Shown here in pieces: positions 1-10,200 of a stretch of 64,000 bases of DNA. Every line of letters begins with the position of its first letter. The first letter of the stretch is position 1. The notes beneath the pieces were generated by a model, which was not told the DNA's origin, ran no database searches, and saw only the letters and a list, made by a program, of their open reading frames with translations. The stretch comes from Sinomicrobium sp. (GTDB taxonomy: Bacteria > Bacteroidota > Bacteroidia > Flavobacteriales > Flavobacteriaceae). The stretch is taken from assembly GCA_029266035.1 (NCBI GenBank), contig JAJUFH010000004.1:1-64000 (forward strand), in the 5' to 3' direction. The position numbers and the translations under genes were made by a program.

Positions 1-34
1 AATTCTTTGTAATTTCATAGACACGTAGAATAGA

Positions 35-79
35 AAAACCCCGTTTTTTGGCACTTTGGCCAATTTTCGGGGTTTTGTT
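35..79 (-). terminator. Intrinsic terminator downstream of coaD
   Basis: Inverted repeat AAAACCCCG (35-43) with CGGGGTTTT (68-76), enclosing a smaller TTGGC/GCCAA hairpin. It lies about 65 bp past the coaD stop. The A/T tails on both sides suit termination on either strand. Confidence 0.75.
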
Positions 80-141
80 TCTCTAAATTACGGATTAATT
101 CACTGAATTACAAATGTTTATTTAATTCTGAATGTACCTAT

Positions 142-594
142 CTATACCCTTACGGTATCGGGAACGAGCCCGGTGTAATCGCCTTTGTTTCGGATTACAT
201 CTCTCACAATCGAAGAACTGATATACGACTTTCCGGAAGAGGTGAGTAGAAATACGGTTTCTATTTCTGAGAGTTTCCGATTGGTATGGGCAATGGCTTT
301 TTCAAATTCAAAATCAGCCGGGTTGCGCAGTCCTCTCAGAATGAATTTTGCATCAATCTTTTTGCAGAAATCCACGGTGAGCCCCTCATAGACCATGACC
401 TTGATATTAGGAGCATCTTTAAAGGCTTCTTCGATAAAATGCTTGCGCTTCTCTAGAGAAAACATATACTTCTTTTCTGCATTGGTGCCTATGGCAATAA
501 TCAGTTCGTCAAACAAGGTCACTCCTCGGGAAATAATGTCGTAATGACCGAGTGTAATAGGATCAAAAGATCCGGGAAAAATAGCTCGTTTCAT
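142..594 (-). CDS. coaD: Phosphopantetheine adenylyltransferase
   Basis: 150 aa, the usual length for CoaD. It transfers AMP from ATP to 4'-phosphopantetheine, the penultimate step of coenzyme A synthesis in the cytoplasm. The nucleotidyltransferase start PGSFDPITLGH carries the T/HxGH-type motif near residues 8-18, the GLRNPADFE segment lies mid-protein, and the C-terminal ISSSIVRDV is the second nucleotide-binding signature. The ATG at 594 follows an AACTAAGAACTG leader with no Shine-Dalgarno site. It is followed by a strong terminator and preceded on the same strand by ddl, a neighbour pairing common in Bacteroidota. Confidence 0.97.
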   Translation of the reverse strand: MKRAIFPGSFDPITLGHYDIISRGVTLFDELIIAIGTNAEKKYMFSLEKRKHFIEEAFKDAPNIKVMVYEGLTVDFCKKIDAKFILRGLRNPADFEFEKAIAHTNRKLSEIETVFLLTSSGKSYISSSIVRDVIRNKGDYTGLVPDTVRV

Positions 595-601
595 AGTTTT
601 C

Positions 602-612
602 AGTTCTTAGTT
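602..612 (-). repeat. AACTAAGAACT leader repeat, copy 1
   Basis: On the coding strand of coaD the 7 bases between this motif and the ATG complete a leader reading AACTAAGAACTGAAAACT. The same motif precedes three other start codons in the window (43.4, 47.4 and 48.5 kb). Confidence 0.6.
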
Positions 613-721
613 TGTCAGTTGGTATCAGTGTTGTTATTGGAGATTGCCGGGTGGCAAACTCCAAATACCGAGCTTCAAACTTAGAGCCCGTTATGCCTAC
701 TGAGATCTATCCCCCAGTATT

Positions 722-1699
722 TTATCTTTTTAAAGCTTCCTCTATCGCACTGTTAAAGAGCGCGGCTATCGGAATATCGGCAGCTGCGGCCTGACGCGGC
801 AGTATACTCTCTGCGGTAAGCCCGGGAACGGTATTGATCTCAAGTAAGTGAGGAATATCGTTTACAATAATAAATTCACTTCGGGCAAATCCTTTTAACT
901 TTAGGATGCTGTATATCCTATGTGCCATTTCCGAAATTTTTTCCGTCATTTCATCACTGATTCGAGCCGGAGTAATCTCTTGCGATTGACCTTCGTATTT
1001 GGCGTTGTAATCAAAAAAGTCATTTTCAGTGACAATTTCAGTTATTGGAAGTACTTTGATCGATCCTTTATAAGGGATTACTCCCACCGATACTTCAGTT
1101 CCGTCCAAGAAAGATTCAATAATGATTTCGTCGTCTTCCTCAAAGGAGTGCGCGATAGCCTGCCGGAGATCTTCCTCGCGATGTACTTTGGAAATACCAA
1201 AACTCGATCCGGCTTTATTGGCCTTTACAAAACAGGGCATACCAACTTTCTCTTTAATCTCTCCCGTCTTTATCTCGTCTCCCTTGTTTAGATAATAGGA
1301 GGTAGCACAGGGAATGCCATAAGCCTTCAACACTGAGAGACAGTCTCTCTTGTTGTAGGTGAGTGCAGCTTGATAAAAATTACAGGCCGTATGCGGTATG
1401 CCTAAAAGATCGAGATAAGCCTGTATATAACCGTCTTCTCCGGGAGAACCGTGAATGGTGATAAAGGCAGCGTCAAAGCGTATTTTTTCTCCTTGTTGTG
1501 TGATGCTGAAATCGTGACGGTCCACAGGAAATTCCTCCTCGTTGTCGTCTACGTAAACCCACTTGTCTTTGGAGATTTGAATGCGGAACAGCCTGTAGGT
1601 ATTGCGGTCCATATTGCGGTATACCACCTCGCCGCTTTTTAGGGAGATTGCAGCTTCGCTGGTGTATCCTCCCATTAATATTGCAATATTTTTTTTCAT
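722..1699 (-). CDS. ddl: D-alanine--D-alanine ligase
   Basis: 325 aa ATP-grasp ligase that joins two D-alanines for peptidoglycan precursors, in the cytoplasm. Seen: the N-terminal GGYTSEAAISLKSG substrate loop (GG-S-E of Ddl), HGSPGEDG near residue 84, an ATP-grasp core with KANKAGSSFGISK near 160, and the C-terminal LLEINTVPGLTAESILP metal/ATP signature. The ATG at 1699 is the only sensible start. Divergently transcribed from the PASTA gene across a 154 bp gap. The coaD-ddl-PASTA-rluD neighbourhood is a conserved Bacteroidota arrangement, linking cell-wall genes. Confidence 0.96.
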   Translation of the reverse strand: MKKNIAILMGGYTSEAAISLKSGEVVYRNMDRNTYRLFRIQISKDKWVYVDDNEEEFPVDRHDFSITQQGEKIRFDAAFITIHGSPGEDGYIQAYLDLLGIPHTACNFYQAALTYNKRDCLSVLKAYGIPCATSYYLNKGDEIKTGEIKEKVGMPCFVKANKAGSSFGISKVHREEDLRQAIAHSFEEDDEIIIESFLDGTEVSVGVIPYKGSIKVLPITEIVTENDFFDYNAKYEGQSQEITPARISDEMTEKISEMAHRIYSILKLKGFARSEFIIVNDIPHLLEINTVPGLTAESILPRQAAAADIPIAALFNSAIEEALKR

Positions 1700-1827
1700 C
1701 AGTTACACGAAATAGTTCTTAAAATTCGTTAAACCAAATGTATAATTAATAAATCAGAAGATAAAAGAACTTTCAGCAAAAGTTTGCAGACAATTGTCGC
1801 AGCCTGTTCCGAAAGGAAACAGTTTTA

Positions 1828-1835
1828 TATCTTTG
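1828..1835 (+). promoter_or_regulatory. -7 promoter element for the PASTA/rluD operon
   Basis: TATCTTTG matches the Bacteroidota -7 consensus TAnnTTTG, 18 bp before the ATG at 1854. No good -33 TTTG at the expected spacing. Confidence 0.4.
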
Positions 1836-1853
1836 TCATCTTAACTATAGGAT

Positions 1854-2492
1854 ATGAGTATTTTGAAATTCCTGACCAGCAAGACATTTTTAATACAGAT
1901 TGGCATTGCTATAGCCTTGGTGATTGCCTTAGTGTTTCTGACTCTTGGATGGCTTAAAACAACAACCAATCACGGAGAGTTTGTAACCGTTCCAGATCTG
2001 TCGAAGAAAACCCTCAACGAGGTGAAAGAAACCTTAGATGAACTCGACCTTCGCTTTGAAGTACTGGACTCGGCCAATTTTAATCCGTCTTACCCTAGGT
2101 ATTCGGTTATCGAGCAAGAGCCTGTGGGGGGGAGTGCAGTTAAGGAAAACAGAAAAATATATCTGACTATCAACCCCTCCGGTTATCGAGAGGTAAGTGT
2201 TCCAAATATCATTCAGGTAACTCGCAGGAATGCAGAGTCTATGTTGCGTGCGGTAGGGCTTGACGTAGGGCGTATTGAGTATATCGATGAGATAGGAAAG
2301 GATATGGTGTATTACATAGAATACCAAGGAAAAAAAATAGCTCCCGGAGATCAGTTTCCAAAGACAACAAAGATAGATCTAGTCTGTGGTGATGGCGGAC
2401 CGGAAGAGCGAAGGAAAAAGGCTGAAGCTGAAGCGGCTGCTGAGGCTGCCGATACGGAAGGCACAAATACAATGGGGAATGACGGAGTATAG
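1854..2492 (+). CDS. PASTA domain-containing membrane protein
   Basis: 212 aa. One N-terminal membrane segment (residues about 12-32, IGIAIALVIALVFLTLGWL) anchors two PASTA-like repeats: about 45-108 (VPDLSKKTL to LTINPSG) and about 109-178 (VSVPNIIQVTRRNAESML onward). The tail is an Ala/Glu-rich low-complexity stretch. PASTA domains bind peptidoglycan or muropeptides; there is no kinase domain here, as is usual for this Bacteroidota family. The exact role is unknown, but the flanking ddl suggests a cell-envelope function. The last codons overlap the start of rluD by 14 bp, so the two are probably translationally coupled. Confidence 0.9.
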   Translation: MSILKFLTSKTFLIQIGIAIALVIALVFLTLGWLKTTTNHGEFVTVPDLSKKTLNEVKETLDELDLRFEVLDSANFNPSYPRYSVIEQEPVGGSAVKENRKIYLTINPSGYREVSVPNIIQVTRRNAESMLRAVGLDVGRIEYIDEIGKDMVYYIEYQGKKIAPGDQFPKTTKIDLVCGDGGPEERRKKAEAEAAAEAADTEGTNTMGNDGV

Positions 2493-3507
2493 CGGAATTG
2501 ACGAGCAGGAAGACGAACTATACGAACACTACAGCTTTATGGCCGGTAAGGGGCAGGAGCCGTTGAGGGTAGATAAATTCCTGATGAACTTTGTAGAAAA
2601 TGCCACGCGAAACAAAATACAACAGGCGGCCAAAAACGGTAATATCAGAGTCAATGGCGTTGTGGTTAAAGCCAATTATCGGGTGAAGGCAGAAGATGAG
2701 GTAAAGGTATTGTTTGAACATCCTCCCTACGAATATTTGCTCACCCCTGAAAACATTCCGCTGAATATCGTTTATGAAGACGACCAGTTGCTGGTGGTAA
2801 ACAAGGAGGCAGGAATGGTAGTACATCCCGGACACGGCAATTACAGCGGTACATTGATCAATGCCTTGGTATATCATTTCGACCACCTTCCAAAAAACAG
2901 TAATGAAAGACCTGGATTGGTGCATCGTATCGATAAAGATACCAGCGGTTTATTGGTTGTGGCCAAAACAGAACAGGCTATGACCCATTTGTCAAAACAG
3001 TTTTTTGAAAAGACCAGCGAACGCGAATACGTGGCCTTGGTATGGGGAAATATAGAAGAAGATGAAGGTACCATAGAAGGACATATAGGACGACATCCCA
3101 AGAATCGCCTGCAAATGGCTGTTTTTGAAGATGGAGAGCAGGGTAAGGAAGCCGTGACTCACTATCGAGTATTAGAGCGTCTCGGATATGTAACTCTGGT
3201 ATCCTGCCGTTTGGAGACGGGCAGAACCCACCAGATACGAGTCCATATGAAACACATTGGACACCCTTTGTTTAACGACGAACGCTACGGGGGAGACAAG
3301 ATTCTCAAGGGCACTACCTTTACTAAATACAAACAATTTGTAGAGAATTGTTTTAAGGTATTACCCAGGCAAGCACTACACGCTAAGACTCTCGGATTTG
3401 AGCATCCACTTAGTGGAAAGTTTCTCCGCTTCGATTCCGAAATACCGGAAGATATGGATGCTTGTATAGAGCGATGGAGAAATTATTCCAAACATTCCAG
3501 TTTGTGA
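2479..3507 (+). CDS. rluD: RluA/RluD-family 23S rRNA pseudouridine synthase
   Basis: 342 aa from the ATG at 2479. A longer open frame from 2386 exists but its extra residues are only the out-of-frame reading of the PASTA tail. An S4 RNA-binding domain (about residues 20-80, RVDKFLMNFVENATRNKIQ) is followed by the pseudouridine synthase domain with catalytic HRIDKDTSGLLVV (Asp in RIDKDTSG) and GRTHQIRVH. It isomerises uridines in 23S rRNA; RluD-type is the most likely subgroup, but RluA-family members cannot be fully separated by eye. It overlaps the PASTA stop codon by 14 bp and is the second gene of that operon. Confidence 0.93.
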   Translation: MTEYSGIDEQEDELYEHYSFMAGKGQEPLRVDKFLMNFVENATRNKIQQAAKNGNIRVNGVVVKANYRVKAEDEVKVLFEHPPYEYLLTPENIPLNIVYEDDQLLVVNKEAGMVVHPGHGNYSGTLINALVYHFDHLPKNSNERPGLVHRIDKDTSGLLVVAKTEQAMTHLSKQFFEKTSEREYVALVWGNIEEDEGTIEGHIGRHPKNRLQMAVFEDGEQGKEAVTHYRVLERLGYVTLVSCRLETGRTHQIRVHMKHIGHPLFNDERYGGDKILKGTTFTKYKQFVENCFKVLPRQALHAKTLGFEHPLSGKFLRFDSEIPEDMDACIERWRNYSKHSSL

Positions 3508-3577
3508 AGCTTGTCGTAATATTTTAATTTTTGCCCCCCATTTTTTATCTTTATGTTCTCCAAATAATCCACTTTCC

Positions 3578-5200
3578 ATGAAAAAGATATCATTCTTGTG
3601 TTTTTTGGGGTTAGTGTTTGCCACAGCTTGTAAGCACAAAGAGCCCGTAGATATTATAGTTACCAATGCAAAAGTGTATACTGTAGATTCCGATTTTACT
3701 ACTGCCGAAGCCTTTGCTATCAAAGATGGCAAATTTGTAGATGTAGGGAGTGTAGAAAGGATTGAAAACAATTATTCTGCAAGGGAAATTATCGATGTAA
3801 ATAGCAAGGTAGTGATTCCCGGACTTATCGATGCACACTGTCATTTTTACGGATTGGGCTTAAACCTTCAGCAGGTAGATCTGACTGGAACAACGAGTTT
3901 TGAAGAAGTGCTCGACAGATTGAAAGTGGGAAGTGATAAGCAGACCACATTTATCTACGGTAGAGGATGGGATCAGAACGATTGGGAAGTAAAAGAGTTT
4001 CCGGACAAGGAAGAACTCGACAAGCTCTTTCCCGACCTTCCTGTGGTACTGGAGAGGATCGATGGACACGCTTATCTCGTAAATCAGAAGGTGTTGGATA
4101 TGGCAGGCATTACAGGGGCTACTCATGTAGAAAACGGCGAGATTGTATTGAGAGACAGCCTGCCAACAGGGGTTTTGATCGACAGTCCTATGCGACTTGT
4201 AGATGCCGTACTTCCAGCCCCAGAAAGGGATAAGCAGATTGCCGCGCTTACCGAGGCTCAGCAAATATGTTTTTCTTATGGCTTAACTACCGTAAATGAT
4301 GCAGGTTTGTCTAGAGAGGTTATCGAATTGATCGATAGTTTGCAACAAATGGGAAAACTGGATATCAGAATCTACGCCATGGTTGGAAACGACGAAAAGG
4401 ATGTTATGTACTATTTGTCGAGGGGAATACAGAAGAGCGAAAAGCTCAATGTGAGATCGATAAAAGTATATGCCGACGGTGCTCTTGGATCTCGAGGTGC
4501 GGTGCTAAAAGAACCCTATTCCGATAGGCCGGAACACTATGGCGCTATGGTAACTCCGGTTAAAGATATTGAAAAATTGGCCCAGCGCATAGCTGCCTCC
4601 GATTATCAGATGAATACCCATGCTATAGGTGACTCGGCAAATGCAGTTGTTCTAAAGGCGTATACCAAGGCCTTGAGGGGGGAAAAAGATCGTCGCTGGA
4701 AGATAGAGCACGCACAGGTGATAAGTGACGAAGATTTCTATTTTTTTGAACAGGGAATTATTCCTTCGGTTCAACCCACTCATGCTACTAGTGATATGTA
4801 CTGGGTAACCGACAGACTGGGTACAGAACGCAGTAAAGGAGCTTATGCATATCACAGCTTGTTAGACAAAGCCGGAATATTTGCGCTTGGTACCGATTTT
4901 CCCGTGGAAAAGGTAAGTCCCTTTCTCACTTTTTATGCTGCAGTGAGCCGTAAAGATACGGCCGGATATCCGGAGGGCGGATTTCAGATTGAAAATGCTT
5001 TAAGTAGGGAAGAAGCGCTGAAAGGAATGACTATTTGGGCGGCGTATTCCAACTTTGAGGAAGGAGAAAAAGGGAGTATAGAGCTGGGAAAAATGGCAGA
5101 TTTTGTCATTCTGGACAGGGATATTATGGAGGTTGCTGAAGAAGAACTGCCCGGAGTGGAGGTAGAGGGAACTTTTATTGGAGGTAAAAAAGTGTATTGA
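3578..5200 (+). CDS. Amidohydrolase family lipoprotein (YtcJ-like)
   Basis: 540 aa. A lipoprotein signal peptide ends at FATAC (Cys about residue 18). The metal-dependent hydrolase of the amidohydrolase_3/YtcJ type has VIPGLIDAHCHFYG with the HxH metal motif near residue 87, a TIM-barrel core, a HAIGDSAN His segment, LGTDFPVE, and the C-terminal DFVILDRDIMEV typical of the family's beta-sandwich return. The substrate is unknown; family members act on amides or esters of small molecules. The lipobox puts it in the periplasm or on the outer membrane, unusual for cytosolic amidohydrolases but common in Bacteroidota. Single-gene unit ended by the terminator at 5212. Confidence 0.9.
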   Translation: MKKISFLCFLGLVFATACKHKEPVDIIVTNAKVYTVDSDFTTAEAFAIKDGKFVDVGSVERIENNYSAREIIDVNSKVVIPGLIDAHCHFYGLGLNLQQVDLTGTTSFEEVLDRLKVGSDKQTTFIYGRGWDQNDWEVKEFPDKEELDKLFPDLPVVLERIDGHAYLVNQKVLDMAGITGATHVENGEIVLRDSLPTGVLIDSPMRLVDAVLPAPERDKQIAALTEAQQICFSYGLTTVNDAGLSREVIELIDSLQQMGKLDIRIYAMVGNDEKDVMYYLSRGIQKSEKLNVRSIKVYADGALGSRGAVLKEPYSDRPEHYGAMVTPVKDIEKLAQRIAASDYQMNTHAIGDSANAVVLKAYTKALRGEKDRRWKIEHAQVISDEDFYFFEQGIIPSVQPTHATSDMYWVTDRLGTERSKGAYAYHSLLDKAGIFALGTDFPVEKVSPFLTFYAAVSRKDTAGYPEGGFQIENALSREEALKGMTIWAAYSNFEEGEKGSIELGKMADFVILDRDIMEVAEEELPGVEVEGTFIGGKKVY

Positions 5201-5211
5201 TGTCAGAAAAG

Positions 5212-5255
5212 AAAAAGCCCGGGAATAACGGCGTGCGCGCTATTTCCGGGCTTTT
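5212..5255 (+). terminator. Bidirectional intrinsic terminator
   Basis: AAAAAGCCCGGGAATA pairs with TATTTCCGGGCTTTTT around a short GC loop. It sits between two convergent genes (amidohydrolase and DUF2911) and can serve both. Confidence 0.88.
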
Positions 5256-5277
5256 TGAAATGTATTTGTAGCCTAAT

Positions 5278-5820
5278 TTATTTTGGGCTTACCGGTATTT
5301 TTACTCTTGTAGTAGACCATCCGAGATAGAGATCGGCACCTTTCTCATTGGGTTCAAAGCTAATAGAGAAAGCTTCCAAATCTTCTTCACCCGAACTTAC
5401 TGCTACTTTGGTACGAGCGACGTCGTTTGCTTCTTTATACTCGTATGCACCCCAGACATCGGTATCACTGTTGAGAATGATGGTCCATTCTTTGGTTCCG
5501 GGAATGGTGTACAGGCTATAAGTACCCGCAGCAACTTCGGCATCGCCAAAAACTACATCCTTAAAGAAGGTGATTTCCGTGGCCTCGTTAGCCCCTGTAC
5601 GCCATACCTTGTCAAAGGGCACCAAAGTGCCAAATACAGGTCTTCCCTTTTTTTGCGGCCTGCTGTAAATTACCTTGGCGATTGGAGGAGTTTTGCGATC
5701 GGTACGGTAATAGACAATGTCAGCTGGGCTCTTGTCTAGATCACTGAATTTTTGAGCGTGACTTTCCGTTACAAGCCCCATAGTAAAGGCCAGTATTAAT
5801 ACTGCAAAATAGTTTTTCAT
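5278..5820 (-). CDS. DUF2911 domain-containing exported protein
   Basis: 180 aa with a signal peptide cleaved after SHAQ (about residue 22). The rest is a DUF2911 domain, recognised by the run PVFGTLVPFDKVWRTGANEA and the following GTYSLYTIPG and WGAYEYK motifs. The function of the family is unknown; proteins are secreted or periplasmic in Bacteroidota. Monocistronic between the terminator at 5212 and an array of AACCC-type repeats on its upstream side. Confidence 0.9.
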   Translation of the reverse strand: MKNYFAVLILAFTMGLVTESHAQKFSDLDKSPADIVYYRTDRKTPPIAKVIYSRPQKKGRPVFGTLVPFDKVWRTGANEATEITFFKDVVFGDAEVAAGTYSLYTIPGTKEWTIILNSDTDVWGAYEYKEANDVARTKVAVSSGEEDLEAFSISFEPNEKGADLYLGWSTTRVKIPVSPK

Positions 5821-5931
5821 AGCGAGAGTGTTTATTTAATTTGTTCTACGAATACCGTTTAAAGTTAGAAAAACTTTTTAAATCGAGTGTGATTCCCTGG
5901 TAAATTATTAGCCAATAAGTTATTCAAGTCC

Positions 5932-5985
5932 CTCAATAACCCAGTAACCTAGTAACTCATTAACCCAATAACCAAACAACCCAAC
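5932..5985. repeat. Degenerate TAACCCAGTAACC short-unit array
   Basis: About six imperfect 9-11 bp units of the form (T/G)TAACCCA(A/G) between DUF2911 and the 3' end of metZ. Low-complexity intergenic filler; no coding potential seen. Confidence 0.55.
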
Positions 5986-7155
5986 CTACCCCCTAAGCGC
6001 TTGATCGAGATCTGCGATAATATCGGCTACATTTTCAAGTCCCGCCGAAACCCTTACCAGTCCGTCAGTAATACTTACTTCCAGCCTGTCTTCCTCGCTG
6101 AGCCTGCCGTGTGTGGTCGAGGCCGGGTGGGTCACTATGGTGCGGGTGTCTCCGAGGTTGGCAGAGAGAGAACACATTTTAATGGTATTGAGAAATTTGC
6201 GTCCGGCGTCTACGCCACCCTTGATTTCGAAAGCGACTATACTTCCTCCGGCTTTCATCTGTTTTTTGGCTACTTCGTATTGAGGATGTGATTTTAGGGA
6301 AGGGTATTTTACCCAGTTGACCTGCGGATGACTTTCGAGGAATTCGGCGATTTTCAAGGCGTTCTCACAGTGGCGGTCCACTCTTACTGCTAGGGTTTCC
6401 AAACTTTTAGACAACACCCATGCGTTAAAAGGAGACAGTGCCGGCCCGGTATTGCGGGAGAATAAATAGATTTCCCTGATGAGTTCCTTTTTTCCTACGG
6501 TGATTCCTCCTAGTACACGCCCTTGCCCATCTATCAGTTTGGTAGCGGAATGTATGACCAGGTCGGCACCAAATTTAATGGGTTGTTGAAGGTATGGAGT
6601 GGCAAAACAATTGTCGATAACAAGGATGAGATTGTGCTTTTTTGCAATACTCCCCAAAAGCTCCAAATCGAGAATATCAACGGCTGGATTGGTCGGGGTT
6701 TCTGCAAAGAGTATTTTTGTCTGCGGAGTGATCAGCGATGTAATTTTATCTGTTTCGTCTACCTTAAAGTAGGAGGTACTGATATTCCACTTGGGTAAAA
6801 ATTTGGTGAAAAGGGTATGAGTAGAACCGAATACCGATCTCGCAGCCACAATGTGATCGCCGCTGTTTAACAGGGCGGCAAAGGTAGAGAATACTGCAGC
6901 CATTCCTGTAGCAAAGGCATATCCGCTTTCGGCGCCTTCCATATGGCATATTTTCTCTACAAATTCTGAAGTGTTGGGATTGGTGAAACGACTGTAAATA
7001 TTTCGCTCTTTTTCTTCCGCAAAAGAAGATCTCATATCTTCGGCATCTTCAAATATAAAACTCGATGTCAGGTATAGCGGACTGCTGTGCTCCAGGAATT
7101 CTGTCCGTTGTGTTTGCGTTCGAATGGCATCGGTTTCAAAATGTTGTTTTTTCAT
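5986..7155 (-). CDS. metZ: O-succinyl/acetylhomoserine sulfhydrylase (trans-sulfuration enzyme)
   Basis: 389 aa from the ATG at 7155 (MKKQHFETDAIRTQ). A longer frame to 7230 would run into the upstream gene and lacks homologous sequence. Cys/Met metabolism PLP-dependent enzyme: YSRFTNPN near residue 48, GMAAVFSTF, DNCFATPYLQQP, the PLP lysine in HSATKLIDGQGRVLGG, and the C-terminal VRVSAGLENVADIIADL. It makes homocysteine directly from activated homoserine and sulfide. It lies 55 bp downstream of the MetX-ThrA fusion, whose C-terminal neighbour activity supplies its substrate, so both are read from the SAM riboswitch leader. Acyl preference (succinyl or acetyl) cannot be decided from sequence by eye. 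Confidence 0.93.
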   Translation of the reverse strand: MKKQHFETDAIRTQTQRTEFLEHSSPLYLTSSFIFEDAEDMRSSFAEEKERNIYSRFTNPNTSEFVEKICHMEGAESGYAFATGMAAVFSTFAALLNSGDHIVAARSVFGSTHTLFTKFLPKWNISTSYFKVDETDKITSLITPQTKILFAETPTNPAVDILDLELLGSIAKKHNLILVIDNCFATPYLQQPIKFGADLVIHSATKLIDGQGRVLGGITVGKKELIREIYLFSRNTGPALSPFNAWVLSKSLETLAVRVDRHCENALKIAEFLESHPQVNWVKYPSLKSHPQYEVAKKQMKAGGSIVAFEIKGGVDAGRKFLNTIKMCSLSANLGDTRTIVTHPASTTHGRLSEEDRLEVSITDGLVRVSAGLENVADIIADLDQALRG

Positions 7156-7210
7156 TGTCTGATTTAATGTTGTAGTGTTATTACCCAAGTTCCTTTTTTC
7201 AGGGTAATTT

Positions 7211-10200
7211 TTATTCTCCTTTATCTGCAAGTCTCAGTATATCTCCAAATACACCCCGTGCCGTTACCTGGGCTCCGGCTCCGGCTCCTTGTATTACCAA
7301 GGGTTGAGAACCGTAAGATTCGGTGTAGATCTCAAAAATAGAATCCGAGCCTTTTACCTGTCCGAGGGCACTTTGTTCAGGTACAGATACCAATTTTACT
7401 TCTAGTTGTCCCTTGTCGCCACTCAGATCGCCCGAAAGCTCACCTATATAACGCAAAACGTGACCGGGTTGCTGCGCGGCTTTAATCGCTGAGTATTCGC
7501 TGTCGAGCTCTTTCAGGCGTTTTAGGAAATCTGCAGCCTCTCCTTCCCGAAGTCCGGATGCTTCCGGAATCAGGTTTTGTATGCTGATATCCTCAAACTC
7601 GTTGTGTAAGTCTAATTCACGAGCGAGAATAAGCAGCTTGCGCCCCACGTCGTTTCCGGAGAGATCTTCTCTAGGGTCGGGTTCGGTAAATCCTTTATCG
7701 ATAGCCTCTTGAAGCACTTCGCTAAACGGACGGTCTTCAACGGAGAAGGTGTTGAACAGATAGCTTAGAGAACCTGAAAATACGCCTTTAATTCCGGTGA
7801 TGTTTTCTCCAGATAAATGCAGTAATTTTATGGTGTCGATAAGCGGTAACCCGGCTCCTACATTGGTTTCATACAAGTATTGTTTGTGATTTTTGTCGAG
7901 GGTATTTCGGAGTTCGCGGTAAAATTTATAGCTCAGGGTATTGGCTATTTTATTTGACGATACCAGATCGAAGCCGTTGTTGACGAGGTCGATGTAGTTT
8001 TCTACAAAATCAACACTGGCCGTATTGTCTATGGCAATTAGATTCTCCAGGTGATGTTGTCGGGCATAGTCTGATACCAAACTTACTTGTGAGGGCAGTT
8101 TGCTCTCTTTTAGGGCCGTTTTCCAGTTATTGTCTATTCCGTGTTTGTTTAAGAGGACGTTTCTCGAATTGGCAACAGCAAATATATTGAGACGTATGTT
8201 TTTTCGCTCCTCTATGGTGTCGGCCGAAGAGAGTATCTGCTCTATAAGAGTACCACCTACGAGTCCGTGTCCAAAAATAGCGATGTTTACTTTTTTAGAA
8301 ATACCGAATATCTCGCCGTGAATTACGTTGAGTGCCTTGTGTAATTGTGCTTTTTTGACGACAAGGCTGACGTTCTTTCCGGTTACGGTATTGTTGAATA
8401 ACAGAGGGACAACTTGATTTCTTATCAAGGCGTTGTAGGGCTTGTGGAAGGTGCTGAGATCCTGTCCTACTATAGAGATTACAGAAACGCCGTCTTCGGC
8501 AGATATCTTGTTGACGTCTTTGGAATAGAAATCTTTTTCAAATTCTCTTTCCAGTTCTACGATAGCCCTGGATGCGTTTTCTGCGTCTACTACCAGTCCG
8601 ATTCCTCTTTCTGAAGAACCTTGCGAAATAATACTCACGCTTATATCGCTATCTCCCAAAGCCCTAAAAATACGAGCGTCGACTCCGGCCTTTCCGAGAA
8701 GTCCTCTCCCTTCCAGATTGAGCAAGGCAACATCTTCGAGCACCGAAAGTGATTTGATACCTTCCTTGTTGGGAGTAGAGGTAATCAATGTTCCCTTGTT
8801 GTCGTTGTTGAAGGTGTTGAGTATTCGAAGTGGAATATTCTTTTCAATCAGAGGGATAATGGTCTTGGCGTGAAGGATGGTCGTGCCAAAATTGGCCATT
8901 TCATTGGCTTCGTTATACGACAATTGCTCAATGCGCTGTGCCTCCGGAACCAGTTCGGGATTGGCGGTAAAAATACCGTCTACATGGGTGTAACTCTGCA
9001 ATTCTGAAGCATCTAGGAAATTGGCGATAAGCGAAGCGGTGTAATTGCTTCCATTGCGTCCCAGCGTAGTGGTCTCGTCTTTGGTATTGGAAGCGATAAA
9101 ACCAGTTGCGATATGTACGGTGTCGCCATTGTGTTTTTTAAAGTGTTCCAGAACGTTTTCTTTAGACAGTTTTTCCAATGGTTGAGCATTTCCAAATGCC
9201 TCGTCGGTCTTGATGAGTTTTCGGGTATCGGTAAACACGGCTTTAATGCCTTTGTGTTGAAGTATACCAGTGATGAGCTTTGCAGAAATAACTTCCCCTT
9301 TAGAAAGGATTTGATCTTTTATTTTCGAACTGTAATCCCCCAATAGGCGTATGCCTTCAAACAGTTTTTCCAGTTTGTCGAATTGAGGGGAGAGATCTAC
9401 ATAAGAGAAGTCGCCTTGCTGATAGGTTTTGAAGGTCTCAAAATCGCTTTTGTAATCTTCTCCTCGAGCTGCCTTTTCCAACAGGCTCTCCAATTCGTCG
9501 GTGGCATTCCCTCGTGCCGATACAACTACACAAATCTTTTCTCCATTTCTGATTTTACCTTCTATAATATTTAGCGCATTAGTGATGCCTTCTCCGTTGG
9601 CCAGTGATTTTCCGCCAAACTTCAGTACTTTCATTCTCTTGTTGTTTTTCCCTTTCTGAAAGATGCCCCCTATGAGTTTCTCCAGTTGTTCATATTCTAT
9701 TAAAAAAGCGTCGTGCCCGTGTACGGAATGTATTTCTCCATAGGTAACCCGATCGTGAGCCTGTGCCAGTTGTTTGTGGGTTTCTCTATTCTCTTCGGCT
9801 GTAAAGAAGAGATCGGAGTCTACCCCTATAATGTGAATCTTGGCGTTGATCGACTCCAAAACATTAAAGTTTTCCTTGTGATGACGGGTCACATCGATAG
9901 TCTTGAGCAGTTGGTTCATCAGCTTGTAGGCTGCCAGTTGAAAACGCTCTTGTAACTTGTTGCCGTGATGTAGCAACCAACTCTCTACGTTAAATACCTT
10001 TAGCTCTTCGTTGGTCGTTCTGTTAAACCGGGTTTTGAACGATGCAGGTGTGCGATAGCAAAGCATGGCGTGCATACGGGCGTCGTGAACCGGATTTTTG
10101 GAGTTGACTAAGAACTGCTCTTGCACCTGGCAGTTGGCGATAAGCCAGTCGGTCGATTTCCAGTCGGATGCAATAGGGATAAGGTGTTCGGTAATATTTG